DNA from: Arachnia propionica | GTDB lineage: Bacteria > Actinomycetota > Actinomycetes > Propionibacteriales > Propionibacteriaceae | Direction: 5' to 3' | DNA: 64,000 nucleotides | NCBI RefSeq assembly: GCF_003859805.1 | Contig: NZ_RQZG01000010.1 | Span: forward strand, 57,702 to 121,701 | Shown here: positions 6,356-15,100 of the stretch, piece by piece | How the letters are laid out: every line of letters begins with the position of its first letter | Numbering within the stretch: position 1 is the stretch's first letter | Notes under the pieces: model-generated | The model's database searches: none | Seen by the model: only the letters and a program-made list of their open reading frames with translations | Told to the model about the DNA's origin: nothing | Program-made: the position numbers and the translations under genes

Positions 6356-8632
6356 ATGACCTCGGACTGGACCTTCGAACGCATCGTCACCCTCCTGGAG
6401 TATCCGCACAAGACGAAGGACGTGGTCGCTGCCATCGACGCCCTGACCGACGAGGAACGAACCACCCTCGACCGGGCAGTGAAGAAGCAGCTCCCCCAGC
6501 TCCGTCGCCGCTCCCCCGCCGCCCAGTTCCGGGTGAACCTCGTCGTGCTGCTGGCCTGCCTGGAGGCGACCCCCGCCCAGCTGATCTCGGCCTTCACCCA
6601 GTTCACGATGGGGCTGCTGCCGGGCGAACCGGTCGGCTACCAGCGCCTCAAGGACCGGGTCGCCGCCCGGGACCGCGACTGGGCCGCCGCCTTCGTCGCG
6701 GGGGTGATGAAGAAGAACGCCATCGCGGGCGGCGCCGCCGACATGCTGGCACCGCTGGTCATCGCCCACGAGCTGCCGCTGCCGTCGAACCCCGCCTACC
6801 TGGAGGACTGGCTCATCCACTGCTCGGCACCACACCCGGGCATCCGCTGGGTGGAGCAGTTCACCCTCCTCACCGAGGTGCGCAACGGCCTGAGATACCA
6901 CGAACGGACCACCGACGAACAGATCCGCGACGGCGCCAGGGCGCTCCGCGCCGCCGGGGAACTCGACGACTCACTGGCCTCCCAGCTCATCCAGGTGTGT
7001 GAACGCGGCGACAACCGCAACTCCCAGTCCGGGGCCCTGACCTGGCTGGAGCACCTGGGCCTCAACCATCAGCTGTGGGAGCAGCGGTCACGGGTGATCG
7101 CGGCACTGTCCGCCGCCTCCCCCAAGGCCGCTGGCGTGTTCCTCGACCACTGCCTGCGCCCCGAACTCACCGACGCCGAGCTCACCGACATCGCCGTCGC
7201 CGTCCTGCCCCGCCCCGAGAAGGCCCTGAAGCTCCGGGTCCTGGCCGCCCTGCAACGGGTGACCGAGCCCGACGCCGACCTGCTCAGCACCGTCCAAGCC
7301 ACCTCGACGGCGAAGGACTCCACGCTCGCCGCTCCGGCCCGGGCCCTGCTGAAGGCCTGGGAAACCACCCCCGGGGCCACCTCACCGCAGGGGCTGTGGC
7401 GGGAGCCGAACGGACCGGGGTCCTCGCGGCTCCCGGAGGCCATGCCTCTCGATGAACACGAGCTGCGGGCGCGCTACCTGACGGTCTCCGACGGCGAGAC
7501 CCCGGAGAGCATCGAGGCTCTGCTCGCTGACCTCATCGCGACCGGCCATGCCCACGGCAGGGAGGCCGCCGTGGACGCCTTGGACTCCACCCCCGACGAG
7601 ATCGCGTGGTTCACCGGGGACCTGGATGACCTCCTCCACGTCGCCCTCGGTGCGAAGCTCGATTACGCGGACCGCAGACGTCTGGTGAAAGCCGGGAGCA
7701 GGACCGCGCTGGCGCTGCGTCGGGTCCAGGAGGTGATCGACGGGCTGGGCACCCTGCCCTGCCTGCTCGCCACCCCGACCCACCGCCCGCTCCACGTGTC
7801 CTGGGACGGCCTGGCGGAACGAGTCGGCCGCTACCGCGCAGCCGGGATCGCGGCCCGACCCGTCGACGTCACCGCCGCCCTGGCCCGCATGGACCGCGCC
7901 ACGACACCCGCCGATCTCTCCCCGTTCGACCTGCCCATCGAGGGCACGACCCACACCCTCCCCGACGTCATCGCCGCCTGGCGGGACCAACCGACCCCGC
8001 CCGGCCGCCTCGTCGGCGAGGACCCCGAGTCCGCGACGCTGGAGGGCGGCGAAACACCCCTCCTGGCCCTGCTGGATCTCCCGCACGGCAGCAGGAACAG
8101 CGACCTCAGTCCTGCCTTCGAGGCCACAGCCTGCCCAGGAATGCCCTTCTCAGCAACGAAGGCCCTACGTCTCCTCGCCGATCAACCCGGCTGGCAGGTC
8201 CTCGACGCCCTCGCCCCGGCCCTGGCCGCCGCCTCCCGGTTCGAACCGCTGCTGGCGCTGGCCGTCGTCGCCATCGGCGGCAACCTCGCCAAGGCCCGCC
8301 ACGAGAACTACGCCAGCCTGCTGGTGGACGCCTGGGACCAGGGCCGCCTCACCCCCGACGACCTGGTGGCCGCCTGGCGGAACCCGCAACTCCAGTGGTT
8401 CACGGTGCGGCCACAGCGCCTCGCCGAGGTGCTCGATGTCGTCGCGGAGGCGGGCGGACTGGCGCTGGTGTGGCCGCTGCTCAACGCCGTCGCCGAGGAC
8501 CTCCTGGCCCGCCGGAGACCCCCGGCCAGCCTCCGCGCGGTCCTCGACGTCCTCGACGCCCACCGGCAGGAGGTGCCGGAGGAGCAGGACCTCCCGGAGG
8601 CCGTCACCCGGGCCATGGAGGGACGCAGGTGA
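6356..8632 (+). CDS. Large helical-repeat-like protein of unknown function (possibly DUF6493-like)
   Basis: A 758-residue cytoplasmic protein without signal peptide or membrane segments. I do not recognise a catalytic motif. It is dominated by Ala/Leu-rich amphipathic helices, such as AALSAASPKAAGVFLDHCL and ALKLRVLAALQRV, spaced like HEAT/ARM repeats, with a more varied middle (about residues 350-600). The style resembles DUF6493-type proteins found beside MoxR/SWIM-domain genes in actinobacteria, but those neighbours are absent, so this is a weak suggestion. The start ATG at 6356 was preferred over upstream codons that would overlap dcd; CACAAT lies six bases before it. Likely a monocistronic scaffold-type gene. 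Confidence 0.6.
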   Translation: MTSDWTFERIVTLLEYPHKTKDVVAAIDALTDEERTTLDRAVKKQLPQLRRRSPAAQFRVNLVVLLACLEATPAQLISAFTQFTMGLLPGEPVGYQRLKDRVAARDRDWAAAFVAGVMKKNAIAGGAADMLAPLVIAHELPLPSNPAYLEDWLIHCSAPHPGIRWVEQFTLLTEVRNGLRYHERTTDEQIRDGARALRAAGELDDSLASQLIQVCERGDNRNSQSGALTWLEHLGLNHQLWEQRSRVIAALSAASPKAAGVFLDHCLRPELTDAELTDIAVAVLPRPEKALKLRVLAALQRVTEPDADLLSTVQATSTAKDSTLAAPARALLKAWETTPGATSPQGLWREPNGPGSSRLPEAMPLDEHELRARYLTVSDGETPESIEALLADLIATGHAHGREAAVDALDSTPDEIAWFTGDLDDLLHVALGAKLDYADRRRLVKAGSRTALALRRVQEVIDGLGTLPCLLATPTHRPLHVSWDGLAERVGRYRAAGIAARPVDVTAALARMDRATTPADLSPFDLPIEGTTHTLPDVIAAWRDQPTPPGRLVGEDPESATLEGGETPLLALLDLPHGSRNSDLSPAFEATACPGMPFSATKALRLLADQPGWQVLDALAPALAAASRFEPLLALAVVAIGGNLAKARHENYASLLVDAWDQGRLTPDDLVAAWRNPQLQWFTVRPQRLAEVLDVVAEAGGLALVWPLLNAVAEDLLARRRPPASLRAVLDVLDAHRQEVPEEQDLPEAVTRAMEGRR

Positions 8633-8724
8633 CACCCCATCGGCCGGACCGCCTCACGGCCACGACCCTCACCGGGTCGCGACGCTGGTTCCGCAGGGGA
8701 GGAGTGTTCTTCGTCCGCGATGCC

Positions 8725-9186
8725 TCAGCGTTCGCACACGGCCTTGAGACGGGCCAGACCACGGGTGAAGGTCGGACCGTGGATGCGGCTCATCGGCACC
8801 AGATAGGCCACCAGGCGGAATGCCCCACTGATCTCGCCGTGCGTGGTCCACGTGACCCGCGTACCCTCACCGTCCTCATCCAGCCGGAACTCCATCTGCT
8901 GCTCCGAGACCACGGGACGCCGCCACTGCACGTCGAGGGAGACCGAGTCGTCGCTGACCTGCAGGATCTCCACCCGGCCCTGACCGGCCGTGAAGTTGCC
9001 CTCCCACTCGAACCACGCCCCCGCCCCCGTCGGTGGATGGGACAGCCGCCGCAGCAGCGTGTGGTCACGCCCCTCCCACGGTGACCACAGCACCCAGGCG
9101 CTCAGGTCCGCGACCATCTCGTGCACCCGCTGACGTGGCGCCCCGATCAGCACCGAACGCACCACCGCATACGGTTTCGCGATCAT
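8725..9186 (-). CDS. SRPBCC-family (polyketide-cyclase/START-like) protein
   Basis: A 153-residue soluble protein with the helix-grip fold pattern: a first beta strand (VVRSVLIGAPRQRVHEMVADL), WVLWSPWEGRD, antiparallel strands with TRVTWTTHGE, and the long C-terminal helix GPTFTRGLARLKAVCER. These proteins bind hydrophobic small ligands; the ligand is unknown. The ATG at 9186-9184 overlaps the tilS stop as ATGA, so it is translationally coupled as the last gene of the dacB-metalloprotease-tilS run. Confidence 0.8.
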   Translation of the reverse strand: MIAKPYAVVRSVLIGAPRQRVHEMVADLSAWVLWSPWEGRDHTLLRRLSHPPTGAGAWFEWEGNFTAGQGRVEILQVSDDSVSLDVQWRRPVVSEQQMEFRLDEDGEGTRVTWTTHGEISGAFRLVAYLVPMSRIHGPTFTRGLARLKAVCER

Positions 9187-10121
9187 GACTCCCCTTCCCC
9201 GAAGACCAACCGACCCGCCTCCCGACGCACACTGCCCCCGGGCACCTGCACCGGACCCTGGCCACGCCACGCGCTGAGCAACCGCTCCACCTGGGCGACA
9301 TGCGCGCGCTCCGCCCCAGCCCCGACGGTGCGCAACCAGTCGCGCAGCACCCGACCCCGCACCGCCTCCGGCAGCAGCGCCGTCGCCGCCACGTCCAACG
9401 CCTGTCCCCGGGCCACCACCGTGCGCGCCTGATCCGCCACCTCGTCGAGATGGTCCGCATCCACCCGCGCCAGCTCCGCGCTGCGCGCCAGCGCGACGGC
9501 GACGTCACGGCCGAGCTCCTCACTCAGCAGCGCCACCGCCGAGCGCGCCCGGACCCTGGCGAAACGACGGTCCCGGTTCATCGGGTCCTCCCACCACTCG
9601 ATCCCCCACTCCCGGCACGCGGCCTCGGTCTCGGAGCGCCGCACCTCCAGCAGCGGGCGCAGGAACAGCCCCCGACGCCTCGCCATCCCCGCCAGCGACC
9701 TGATCCCGGACCCCCGCAGCAGCCCCAGCAGCACCGTCTCCGCCTGATCGTCCAGGGTGTGGCCCAGCAGCACCGGGTGTCCTGCCTCCGACAGCACCGT
9801 GAGCCTCGCCGCCCTGGCCGCCGCCTCCACCCCGCCGATGTCGCTGACATGCGTGGTACGCATCTCAGCGACAATCCCGGCCTCCTCCAGCCGGGCGACG
9901 ACCCGTGCCGCGACCTCCGCCGATCCGGGCTGCAACCCGTGATCGACGACCACCGCCCGCACGCTCGCCCCGCACCGGGACCCGGCCCATGCCGCACCAA
10001 GTGCCAGGGCCATCGAGTCCGCCCCACCCGAGACCCCCACCACCACCGGTCCTCCCGGCAGCACCGAGGCGACGGCCTGCGCCACCCGGAGCGCATTCGG
10101 CCCCAGCTCACGCCTGGCCAT
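9183..10121 (-). CDS. tilS: tRNA(Ile)-lysidine synthetase
   Basis: Modifies C34 of the CAU-anticodon tRNA-Ile to lysidine so that it reads AUA, using ATP and lysine. The PP-loop SGGADS is at residues 31-36, and further family signatures include LLGHTLDDQAETVLLGLLRGSG and the substrate-binding WWEDPMN. At 312 residues it is of the compact actinobacterial size with a short C-terminal domain. The gene overlaps the metalloprotease upstream by 14 bases and the SRPBCC gene downstream by four, so the three are surely cotranscribed. Confidence 0.95.
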   Translation of the reverse strand: MARRELGPNALRVAQAVASVLPGGPVVVGVSGGADSMALALGAAWAGSRCGASVRAVVVDHGLQPGSAEVAARVVARLEEAGIVAEMRTTHVSDIGGVEAAARAARLTVLSEAGHPVLLGHTLDDQAETVLLGLLRGSGIRSLAGMARRRGLFLRPLLEVRRSETEAACREWGIEWWEDPMNRDRRFARVRARSAVALLSEELGRDVAVALARSAELARVDADHLDEVADQARTVVARGQALDVAATALLPEAVRGRVLRDWLRTVGAGAERAHVAQVERLLSAWRGQGPVQVPGGSVRREAGRLVFGEGES

Positions 10122-11037
10122 GCACCCTCCTCAGCCACGACGTCGGATCGGCGATCTCCCGGGCACTCGGCAACTGCTCGGGCCCCGCGAACGCCGCCCG
10201 CAACGCCTCGGCACCGGCCCTGCGCGCCACCGCCCGGCAGAACCCCAGCCCCGCCCGGTACTGCACGGCCTTGTCCAACCCGCCCAACCACCGTCGCCAC
10301 CCCCGCCCGGCCGCGGGCCGCTCGAAGACCCGCTGCAGGGCGGCCGACGTCGGGACCCGCCCGACGGCGGCGCGTCCGGCGACGAAGTCGGCGTGCCCTT
10401 CCAGCAGGGTCATCACCGCCCCCAGCCGCTCCAACGCCACCCGACCCTGCGCGCTGAGCAGCGTCACCACCCCGGGATCGTCACGGACCAGTTCCACCAG
10501 CAACGCCTCGACGTGCCCGAGCAGCCACGGTGCCGCACTGAACTGCACCGCATGGGTCTGCTCGTGGAGGCCCACCCACAGCGCCAGATCCGTCAGCTCC
10601 AGGCGGTGGCGACGCTGCAACTCCACGATGCCGGGGGCCACCAGCACCAGCCGACCCGTGAACGGGTCGTACTGCCCGAGCAGCACTCGACCACCCAGCA
10701 CCAGCGCCCCCGCCGCCACCACGGCGTTGCCGACCCCACTCAGCCGCCGCCACGCTCCCTCCGGGCGCTGCGGGAACGGCAACCGGTCCAGCATCCGCTC
10801 CACCGTCGTCGCCGCGCTGCGAGCCCACCCGGCCCGGTCCAGCACCAGGACCTCCCCGGCCGCCGCACCTCCGAGCCCCGCGTGATCCACCGCCAGCTCC
10901 CCGGCCCGTCGCGCCGCCAGCCGCAGTGCCGCGACGGTGCGGATCACCTCCGGCCGCGAGACCTCAGGCCCGGGATCGGCGGCGAGGCGCGCCAGGTGCA
11001 GCGCCACCGGCCACGCCACGTGGGGGCGACGGGTCAT
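10108..11037 (-). CDS. Zinc-dependent metalloprotease-like protein (DUF2342 / F420-associated family)
   Basis: A 309-residue protein of the actinobacterial family annotated as zinc-dependent metalloprotease or coenzyme-F420-biosynthesis-associated. The HExxH motif is HEQTH at residues 158-162 within VGLHEQTHAVQF, with a downstream acidic helix LLEGHADFVAG that probably supplies the third metal ligand. Its substrate is unknown. The start ATG at 11037 overlaps the dacB stop (ATGA), and its own stop lies inside tilS. The dacB, this gene, tilS order is widely conserved in actinobacteria. The F420 link comes from family naming only; no F420 gene is in the window. Confidence 0.85.
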   Translation of the reverse strand: MTRRPHVAWPVALHLARLAADPGPEVSRPEVIRTVAALRLAARRAGELAVDHAGLGGAAAGEVLVLDRAGWARSAATTVERMLDRLPFPQRPEGAWRRLSGVGNAVVAAGALVLGGRVLLGQYDPFTGRLVLVAPGIVELQRRHRLELTDLALWVGLHEQTHAVQFSAAPWLLGHVEALLVELVRDDPGVVTLLSAQGRVALERLGAVMTLLEGHADFVAGRAAVGRVPTSAALQRVFERPAAGRGWRRWLGGLDKAVQYRAGLGFCRAVARRAGAEALRAAFAGPEQLPSAREIADPTSWLRRVHGQA

Positions 11038-12497
11038 GAACAACCACACCCGGTGATCTGCCCCACCGCCTGGTCGATCCACACCCGCGCCGCCCAGCCG
11101 TCGGTGGACCCGTTGGTGATGAAGGCGAACACGACCTCCCGGCCGTCGGCGGTGACGGTGCTGCCCGCCAGGGTCCCCACCAGCGACAGGGTGCCGGTCT
11201 TCGCCCTCGCGACGCCTCGCGCGGGCAGCGCCAGCTCGTCGGTGAACCGGTCGGCCAGCGACCCGGAGACCCCGGCCACCGGCAGCCCGTCCAGGATCAC
11301 CGACAGCCTCGGGGTGGTCACCACGTGCTGCATCGCCCGGGCCAGCATCGAGGTGGGTACCACGTTGTCGCGGGTCAGCCCCGAGGCGTCGTGGAGCACC
11401 GCGCCGTCGACCCAGATGCCGAGCTCCGTCAGCTGCGCCCGGATCGCCGCGACGGACCCGGCGAAGGTCGCGGGCTGGCCGGAGTGCAGCGCCAGCTGCA
11501 TGCCCAGCACCTCGGTGAAGGAGTTGTTGGAACTCTCCATCGCCACCTCCGCGATGGCGTGGACGGGGGCGGAGGCGACACTCGCGACCTCCTCGCCGCT
11601 GCCCTCGGCCGGGGTCGGTGCACCGTCGACGGTGATCCCGGCGGCAGTCAGCTGCGCGACGAACAGGGCGGCGGCGTCGACGGCGGGGTCGGTGCTGCGC
11701 ACCCGGTTGGCGTCGCGCCCCTCGTCCACCCACAGTGCGGACAGCGGGGTCACCTGGTCGCGGTAGTTGCCGGGCCAGGTGGCGGCCCAGGCCTCCTGGA
11801 ACAGGGTCGCGTCGTAGCCGACGGTGACGCTGGTGACCCCGTCCGCCCTGAGCCTCGCCGCCGTCGCCTCCGCCAGCTGCTGCAGTGAGGCGTGTCCGGG
11901 GTAGGTGTCGTTCGGCACGGAGCTGAGCAGCGGGTCCCCACCACCGACCAGCACGACCCGTCCCGGTTCCGGGGAGACCACGCGGGTGGTGAAGGTCTCG
12001 GTGCCGTCGAAGGCCGCCATCACGGCGACGACGGTGAGCAGTTTGGTGTTCGAGGCCGGGATCAGGGGCCGGTCGGCCTCGGCGGAGGCGAGGACCTCAC
12101 CCGTGGCCGCGTCCAGCACCTCGTAGGCGGTGACCAGCGACCCGCCCTCGGGGACCCCGGCCTGCAGCTTCGCGAGGTCCAGGCCGTTCAGCCGCGCCTC
12201 CAGGGTGGTCCGCTCCGGCAGGGCCCCCGCCTCACCGGTCGGGGCGGGGACGATGAACGGCGCGCCCGGGGGTGGGGACGGTTCGGCCTCGGGGCTGGGG
12301 GGATCGAACAGGGTGGGGGAGATGGTCGCAGGCGCCCCGGAACGGGCCAGACCCAGCGCTGGCAAGAGGCTGGAACGGAGGACGGCGGCCAGGAGGACCA
12401 GCGCCAGCGCCAGTCCCACCGCGAGCCACACGACGATGGAGCGCCACGGGTGTCGTGCAGAGGTCAACGGCTCACTCCTGGTCCGGTAGAGTTGCAT
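11034..12497 (-). CDS. dacB: D-alanyl-D-alanine carboxypeptidase/endopeptidase (PBP4, DacB)
   Basis: Trims or opens peptidoglycan cross-bridges outside the membrane. The 487-residue protein has an N-terminal membrane anchor (about residues 20-40, VVWLAVGLALALVLLAAVL), a Pro-rich linker, then a class C penicillin-binding fold with SxxK as SNTK (S149, K152), the SxN motif in MESSNNSF and KTG in RAKTGTLS. The ATG at 12497 gives a sensible membrane-anchor N-terminus; an in-frame ATG at 12539 lacks a ribosome-binding site. It is divergent from ppa and first in the dacB, metalloprotease, tilS, SRPBCC operon. Confidence 0.92.
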   Translation of the reverse strand: MQLYRTRSEPLTSARHPWRSIVVWLAVGLALALVLLAAVLRSSLLPALGLARSGAPATISPTLFDPPSPEAEPSPPPGAPFIVPAPTGEAGALPERTTLEARLNGLDLAKLQAGVPEGGSLVTAYEVLDAATGEVLASAEADRPLIPASNTKLLTVVAVMAAFDGTETFTTRVVSPEPGRVVLVGGGDPLLSSVPNDTYPGHASLQQLAEATAARLRADGVTSVTVGYDATLFQEAWAATWPGNYRDQVTPLSALWVDEGRDANRVRSTDPAVDAAALFVAQLTAAGITVDGAPTPAEGSGEEVASVASAPVHAIAEVAMESSNNSFTEVLGMQLALHSGQPATFAGSVAAIRAQLTELGIWVDGAVLHDASGLTRDNVVPTSMLARAMQHVVTTPRLSVILDGLPVAGVSGSLADRFTDELALPARGVARAKTGTLSLVGTLAGSTVTADGREVVFAFITNGSTDGWAARVWIDQAVGQITGCGCS

Positions 12498-12550
12498 GGG
12501 CAACGGGCCGCCTCGTGGGTGCGGCCGTTCCCCAATCATAGGAGTGGCCA

Positions 12551-13114
12551 GTGAGTGACGACGTGATCGAGAGCATCGACATCTTCGCCCCTGAGGACCG
12601 TGTCCTGTTCGACGTCACCGTGGAGATCCCGAAGGGCACCAAGAACAAGTACGAGATGGACCACCACACGGGGCGCATCCGCTTGGACCGGACCCTGTTC
12701 ACCTCGACGCAGTACCCGTACGACTACGGCTTCATCGAGGGCACCCTCGGTCAGGACGGCGACCCGCTGGATGCGATGGTGATCGGCGCGGAACCGACGT
12801 TCCCGGGCTGCCTCATCGAGTGCTACGCCGTCGCGATGTTCCGGATGACCGACGAGATGGGGGGTGACGACAAGGTGCTGTGTGTGCCGACCGCCGACAC
12901 GCGCCGTCGTCACCTGAAGGATCTCGACTCGGTGGCGGAGCACATCCTGCTGGAGATCGAGCACTTCTTCTCCGTCTACAAGGACCTGGAGCCCGGAAAG
13001 TCCGTGGAGGGTGCCACCTGGGCGGGTCGCGACGAGGCGGAGACCGAGATCCTCGCCTCCTTCGAGCGTGCCAAGGGCACCTCCTTCGAGCACCACCACG
13101 TGAACCTGGCCTGA
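12551..13114 (+). CDS. ppa: Inorganic pyrophosphatase (family I)
   Basis: Hydrolyses cytoplasmic pyrophosphate and so drives biosynthesis. The 187-residue sequence shows the family I landmarks: [27 protein letters not shown] and the metal-binding [10 protein letters not shown] (here [13 protein letters not shown]), with KDL and the C-terminal His cluster. The start is a GTG at 12551 with AGGAG six bases ahead. It is followed after only a few bases by the first of three paralogous membrane proteins, which may be cotranscribed. Confidence 0.95.
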   Translation: MSDDVIESIDIFAPEDRVLFDVTVEIPKGTKNKYEMDHHTGRIRLDRTLFTSTQYPYDYGFIEGTLGQDGDPLDAMVIGAEPTFPGCLIECYAVAMFRMTDEMGGDDKVLCVPTADTRRRHLKDLDSVAEHILLEIEHFFSVYKDLEPGKSVEGATWAGRDEAETEILASFERAKGTSFEHHHVNLA

Positions 13115-13118
13115 TGTG

Positions 13119-13625
13119 ATGGTGGAACGCTTCGACGTCCAGATGCGCCCCCGGTTCTGGCGGGCCTTCCCGCTGGCCCTGCTGTGGGCCTTCGGGGTGA
13201 TCGTCGCGGTGATCGCCCTCGACTCCGCCCTGCCGGGCGGGCTCCCGGTCAGTCCGGGCATCATCGCCGTTCCGCTGGCGACGGGTGGGCTCTTCGGCAT
13301 CATGCGGGCCAACTCCGCGTTGCGGATCGTGACCATCGGGCACGGGTTCCTCGTCCTCAGCGACGGCCGGAACCACCGGGAGCTGGACCGCATCCCCCTG
13401 CAGGACCTGGCCCAGGTCCGGGTGTACACCAAGCTCAACCGCCGTCTCGAGGCGACGGATCGGATGGGGCGGGTCCGCGTCGCACTGGACCCCTACGGTC
13501 AGACGACGGTCGCCGACGACATCGCCAACGTCCTCAAGCGGATGTTGCCGCACCTGGAGAACCCGGCCGGGATGCAGCTGCGCCGCAAGGAGCGGGTGCT
13601 GATCTTCCCGCAACGACCCCACTGA
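13119..13625 (+). CDS. Membrane protein with PH-like domain, paralogue 1 of 3
   Basis: A ~168-residue protein of unknown function with two N-terminal hydrophobic segments (about residues 14-36 and 44-62) followed by a soluble beta-rich domain. That domain has the pattern GxGxLVL..GR..ELDRIPLQDLAQVRV, then RLEATDRMGRVRVALD and a final helix ending near LPHLE. This 2-TM plus bacterial PH-like layout is shared with the next two genes. It starts four bases after ppa (GTG 13116 and ATG 13119 are both possible), so coupling to ppa is likely. Confidence 0.7.
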   Translation: MVERFDVQMRPRFWRAFPLALLWAFGVIVAVIALDSALPGGLPVSPGIIAVPLATGGLFGIMRANSALRIVTIGHGFLVLSDGRNHRELDRIPLQDLAQVRVYTKLNRRLEATDRMGRVRVALDPYGQTTVADDIANVLKRMLPHLENPAGMQLRRKERVLIFPQRPH

Positions 13626-13895
13626 CCTCACGCCATTCCGACGGCCACGGTCATCCACCCTCCGCACCCCTCACGGGCACGAATCGCCGTCCTGCTTGAC
13701 TGGCAGCGCTGACATCGTCGTCTCACGCAAGCAACCCGCCACTTCGTGCACAGTGCTCCGCGCTCTCATCAAGGCAGCAGACATCAGATGATATGACCAC
13801 TGCATCCTGGCCTGTCAGCCGGATGGTCGCGAGGCGTCCTGGGGTACTTCTGAGGACTTCGCAGTCACTAACCTTCCCCTCGGGAAAGGAGAGAC

Positions 13896-14408
13896 ATGCG
13901 GACCTTCGACTTCACCGTCCAGGCCAGCAAGAAATGGCCCGCTGCCCTGGTGACCTTTCTCTACCTGGGGATCGTCACGGCCTTCGTCGTCTCCCAGTGG
14001 CACCTCGTGCAACCCCTGGTGCTGAACGAGCACCGGATCGTCGGGGCCGGAGCCATCGCCCTGACGGCCGCACCCCTGCTCCTGCTGCTCGGCCTGCTGG
14101 ACTCGCACCGCACCGTGCTGATCGGCCGCGGCGACCTCGTCCTGTTCAGCGGTCGCCACGAGATCGACCGCATCGCGTTGCACGAGATCGGCCGGGTGCG
14201 CGTGACGAAGCTGGCCCGCTGCCTGGAGATCAGCGACCGGGCCGGGAACCTGCGCATCCGACTGAACTGCGCCGGTCTGAGCAATCCCAGCGACCAGGTG
14301 CTGGACACCCTGCTCCGCACGATGCCCGGCCACGAGACCCGCACGGAGGGGCGTGTCCAGGAGCTGCGCTGGATGGACCGCTCCGCCGAGTTCCGCGCCG
14401 TGCACTGA
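13896..14408 (+). CDS. Membrane protein with PH-like domain, paralogue 2 of 3
   Basis: A 170-residue relative of its neighbours: two hydrophobic helices (residues ~15-35 and ~46-66), then GRGDLVLFSGRHEIDRIALH, EIGRVRVTKL, CLEISDRAGNLRIRLN and a terminal helix with DTLLRTMPGH. AAAGGAG lies about six bases before the ATG. A 270-base non-coding gap (13626-13895) separates it from paralogue 1; I see no hairpin or gene there, so it may hold a promoter. No catalytic residues are evident, and a membrane-associated sensing or scaffolding role is only a guess. Confidence 0.7.
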   Translation: MRTFDFTVQASKKWPAALVTFLYLGIVTAFVVSQWHLVQPLVLNEHRIVGAGAIALTAAPLLLLLGLLDSHRTVLIGRGDLVLFSGRHEIDRIALHEIGRVRVTKLARCLEISDRAGNLRIRLNCAGLSNPSDQVLDTLLRTMPGHETRTEGRVQELRWMDRSAEFRAVH

Positions 14409-14459
14409 CCCCCGGATCCCCTACCCTGAAAGGACTCGTCACAGCGGGAGAGGGACATC

Positions 14460-15056
14460 GTGCAGTCATTCCGGATCCGGGTGAACCCACGGAACAAGAC
14501 GCTCTACTGGAGTGCCGTCATCGGATACATCACATTCATCATCGTGGTCTCGGTGATCCTGGCGATGAACGTCCTCGACCTGCCCCGGGGCCGGAACCGC
14601 CTGGAACTGGCCCTGATCGTGGTGCCGCTGACCCTGCCCCTGTTCGCCATCATGTGGCTGATGGGCAGACGTTGCGACCTCCAGGTCGGCAACGGGGTGC
14701 TCATCGCCCACACCGGCCCGCAGGAGACGGCACGGATCGGGTTCCACGAGATCGGCCATGCCCGGGTGACCGGTCAGCAGCACAGGCTGGAGGTCTACGA
14801 CCACGCCCGGCAGCTGCGTCTGGTGGTGGACCCGATGTTCGCCTCCAACACCCCGGGGCGCGTCCTCGACATGCTGTGCGCCACCCTGCCCCACCGGGCG
14901 CAGGAGCGGATCGGCCGCCAACTGCAGGTCTCCTTCACCGAACGCTTCGTCGACTTCGCTCCCCCACCGGGCATGCCTCCACAGCCACATCCCCCGGTGC
15001 CCCCACAGCCGTTGGAACCACCGAGGAAGCTCTGGGACCATGAACCGGGGATCTGA
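14460..15056 (+). CDS. Membrane protein with PH-like domain, paralogue 3 of 3
   Basis: A 198-residue protein matching paralogue 2 most closely in its soluble part (QETARIGFHEIGHARVTG, HRLEVYDHARQLRLVVD, LDMLCATLPH), after two membrane helices at residues ~14-36 and ~48-67. It differs by a C-terminal Pro-rich tail of ~40 residues (PPPGMPPQPHPPVPPQP). The start is GTG 14460 with GGGAGAGGG just upstream. It lies 51 bases after paralogue 2, so the two are probably one transcript. Function unknown. Confidence 0.7.
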   Translation: MQSFRIRVNPRNKTLYWSAVIGYITFIIVVSVILAMNVLDLPRGRNRLELALIVVPLTLPLFAIMWLMGRRCDLQVGNGVLIAHTGPQETARIGFHEIGHARVTGQQHRLEVYDHARQLRLVVDPMFASNTPGRVLDMLCATLPHRAQERIGRQLQVSFTERFVDFAPPPGMPPQPHPPVPPQPLEPPRKLWDHEPGI

Positions 15057-15100
15057 GCGCCACGGGAAAACGTCGGGGCCATCCACTATCGTCTCCTGAC

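Noticed and set aside
11038..11733. N-terminal extension of the metalloprotease through dacB
   Set aside because: The extension is an out-of-frame reading of dacB; the ATGA overlap at 11034-11037 gives the real start.
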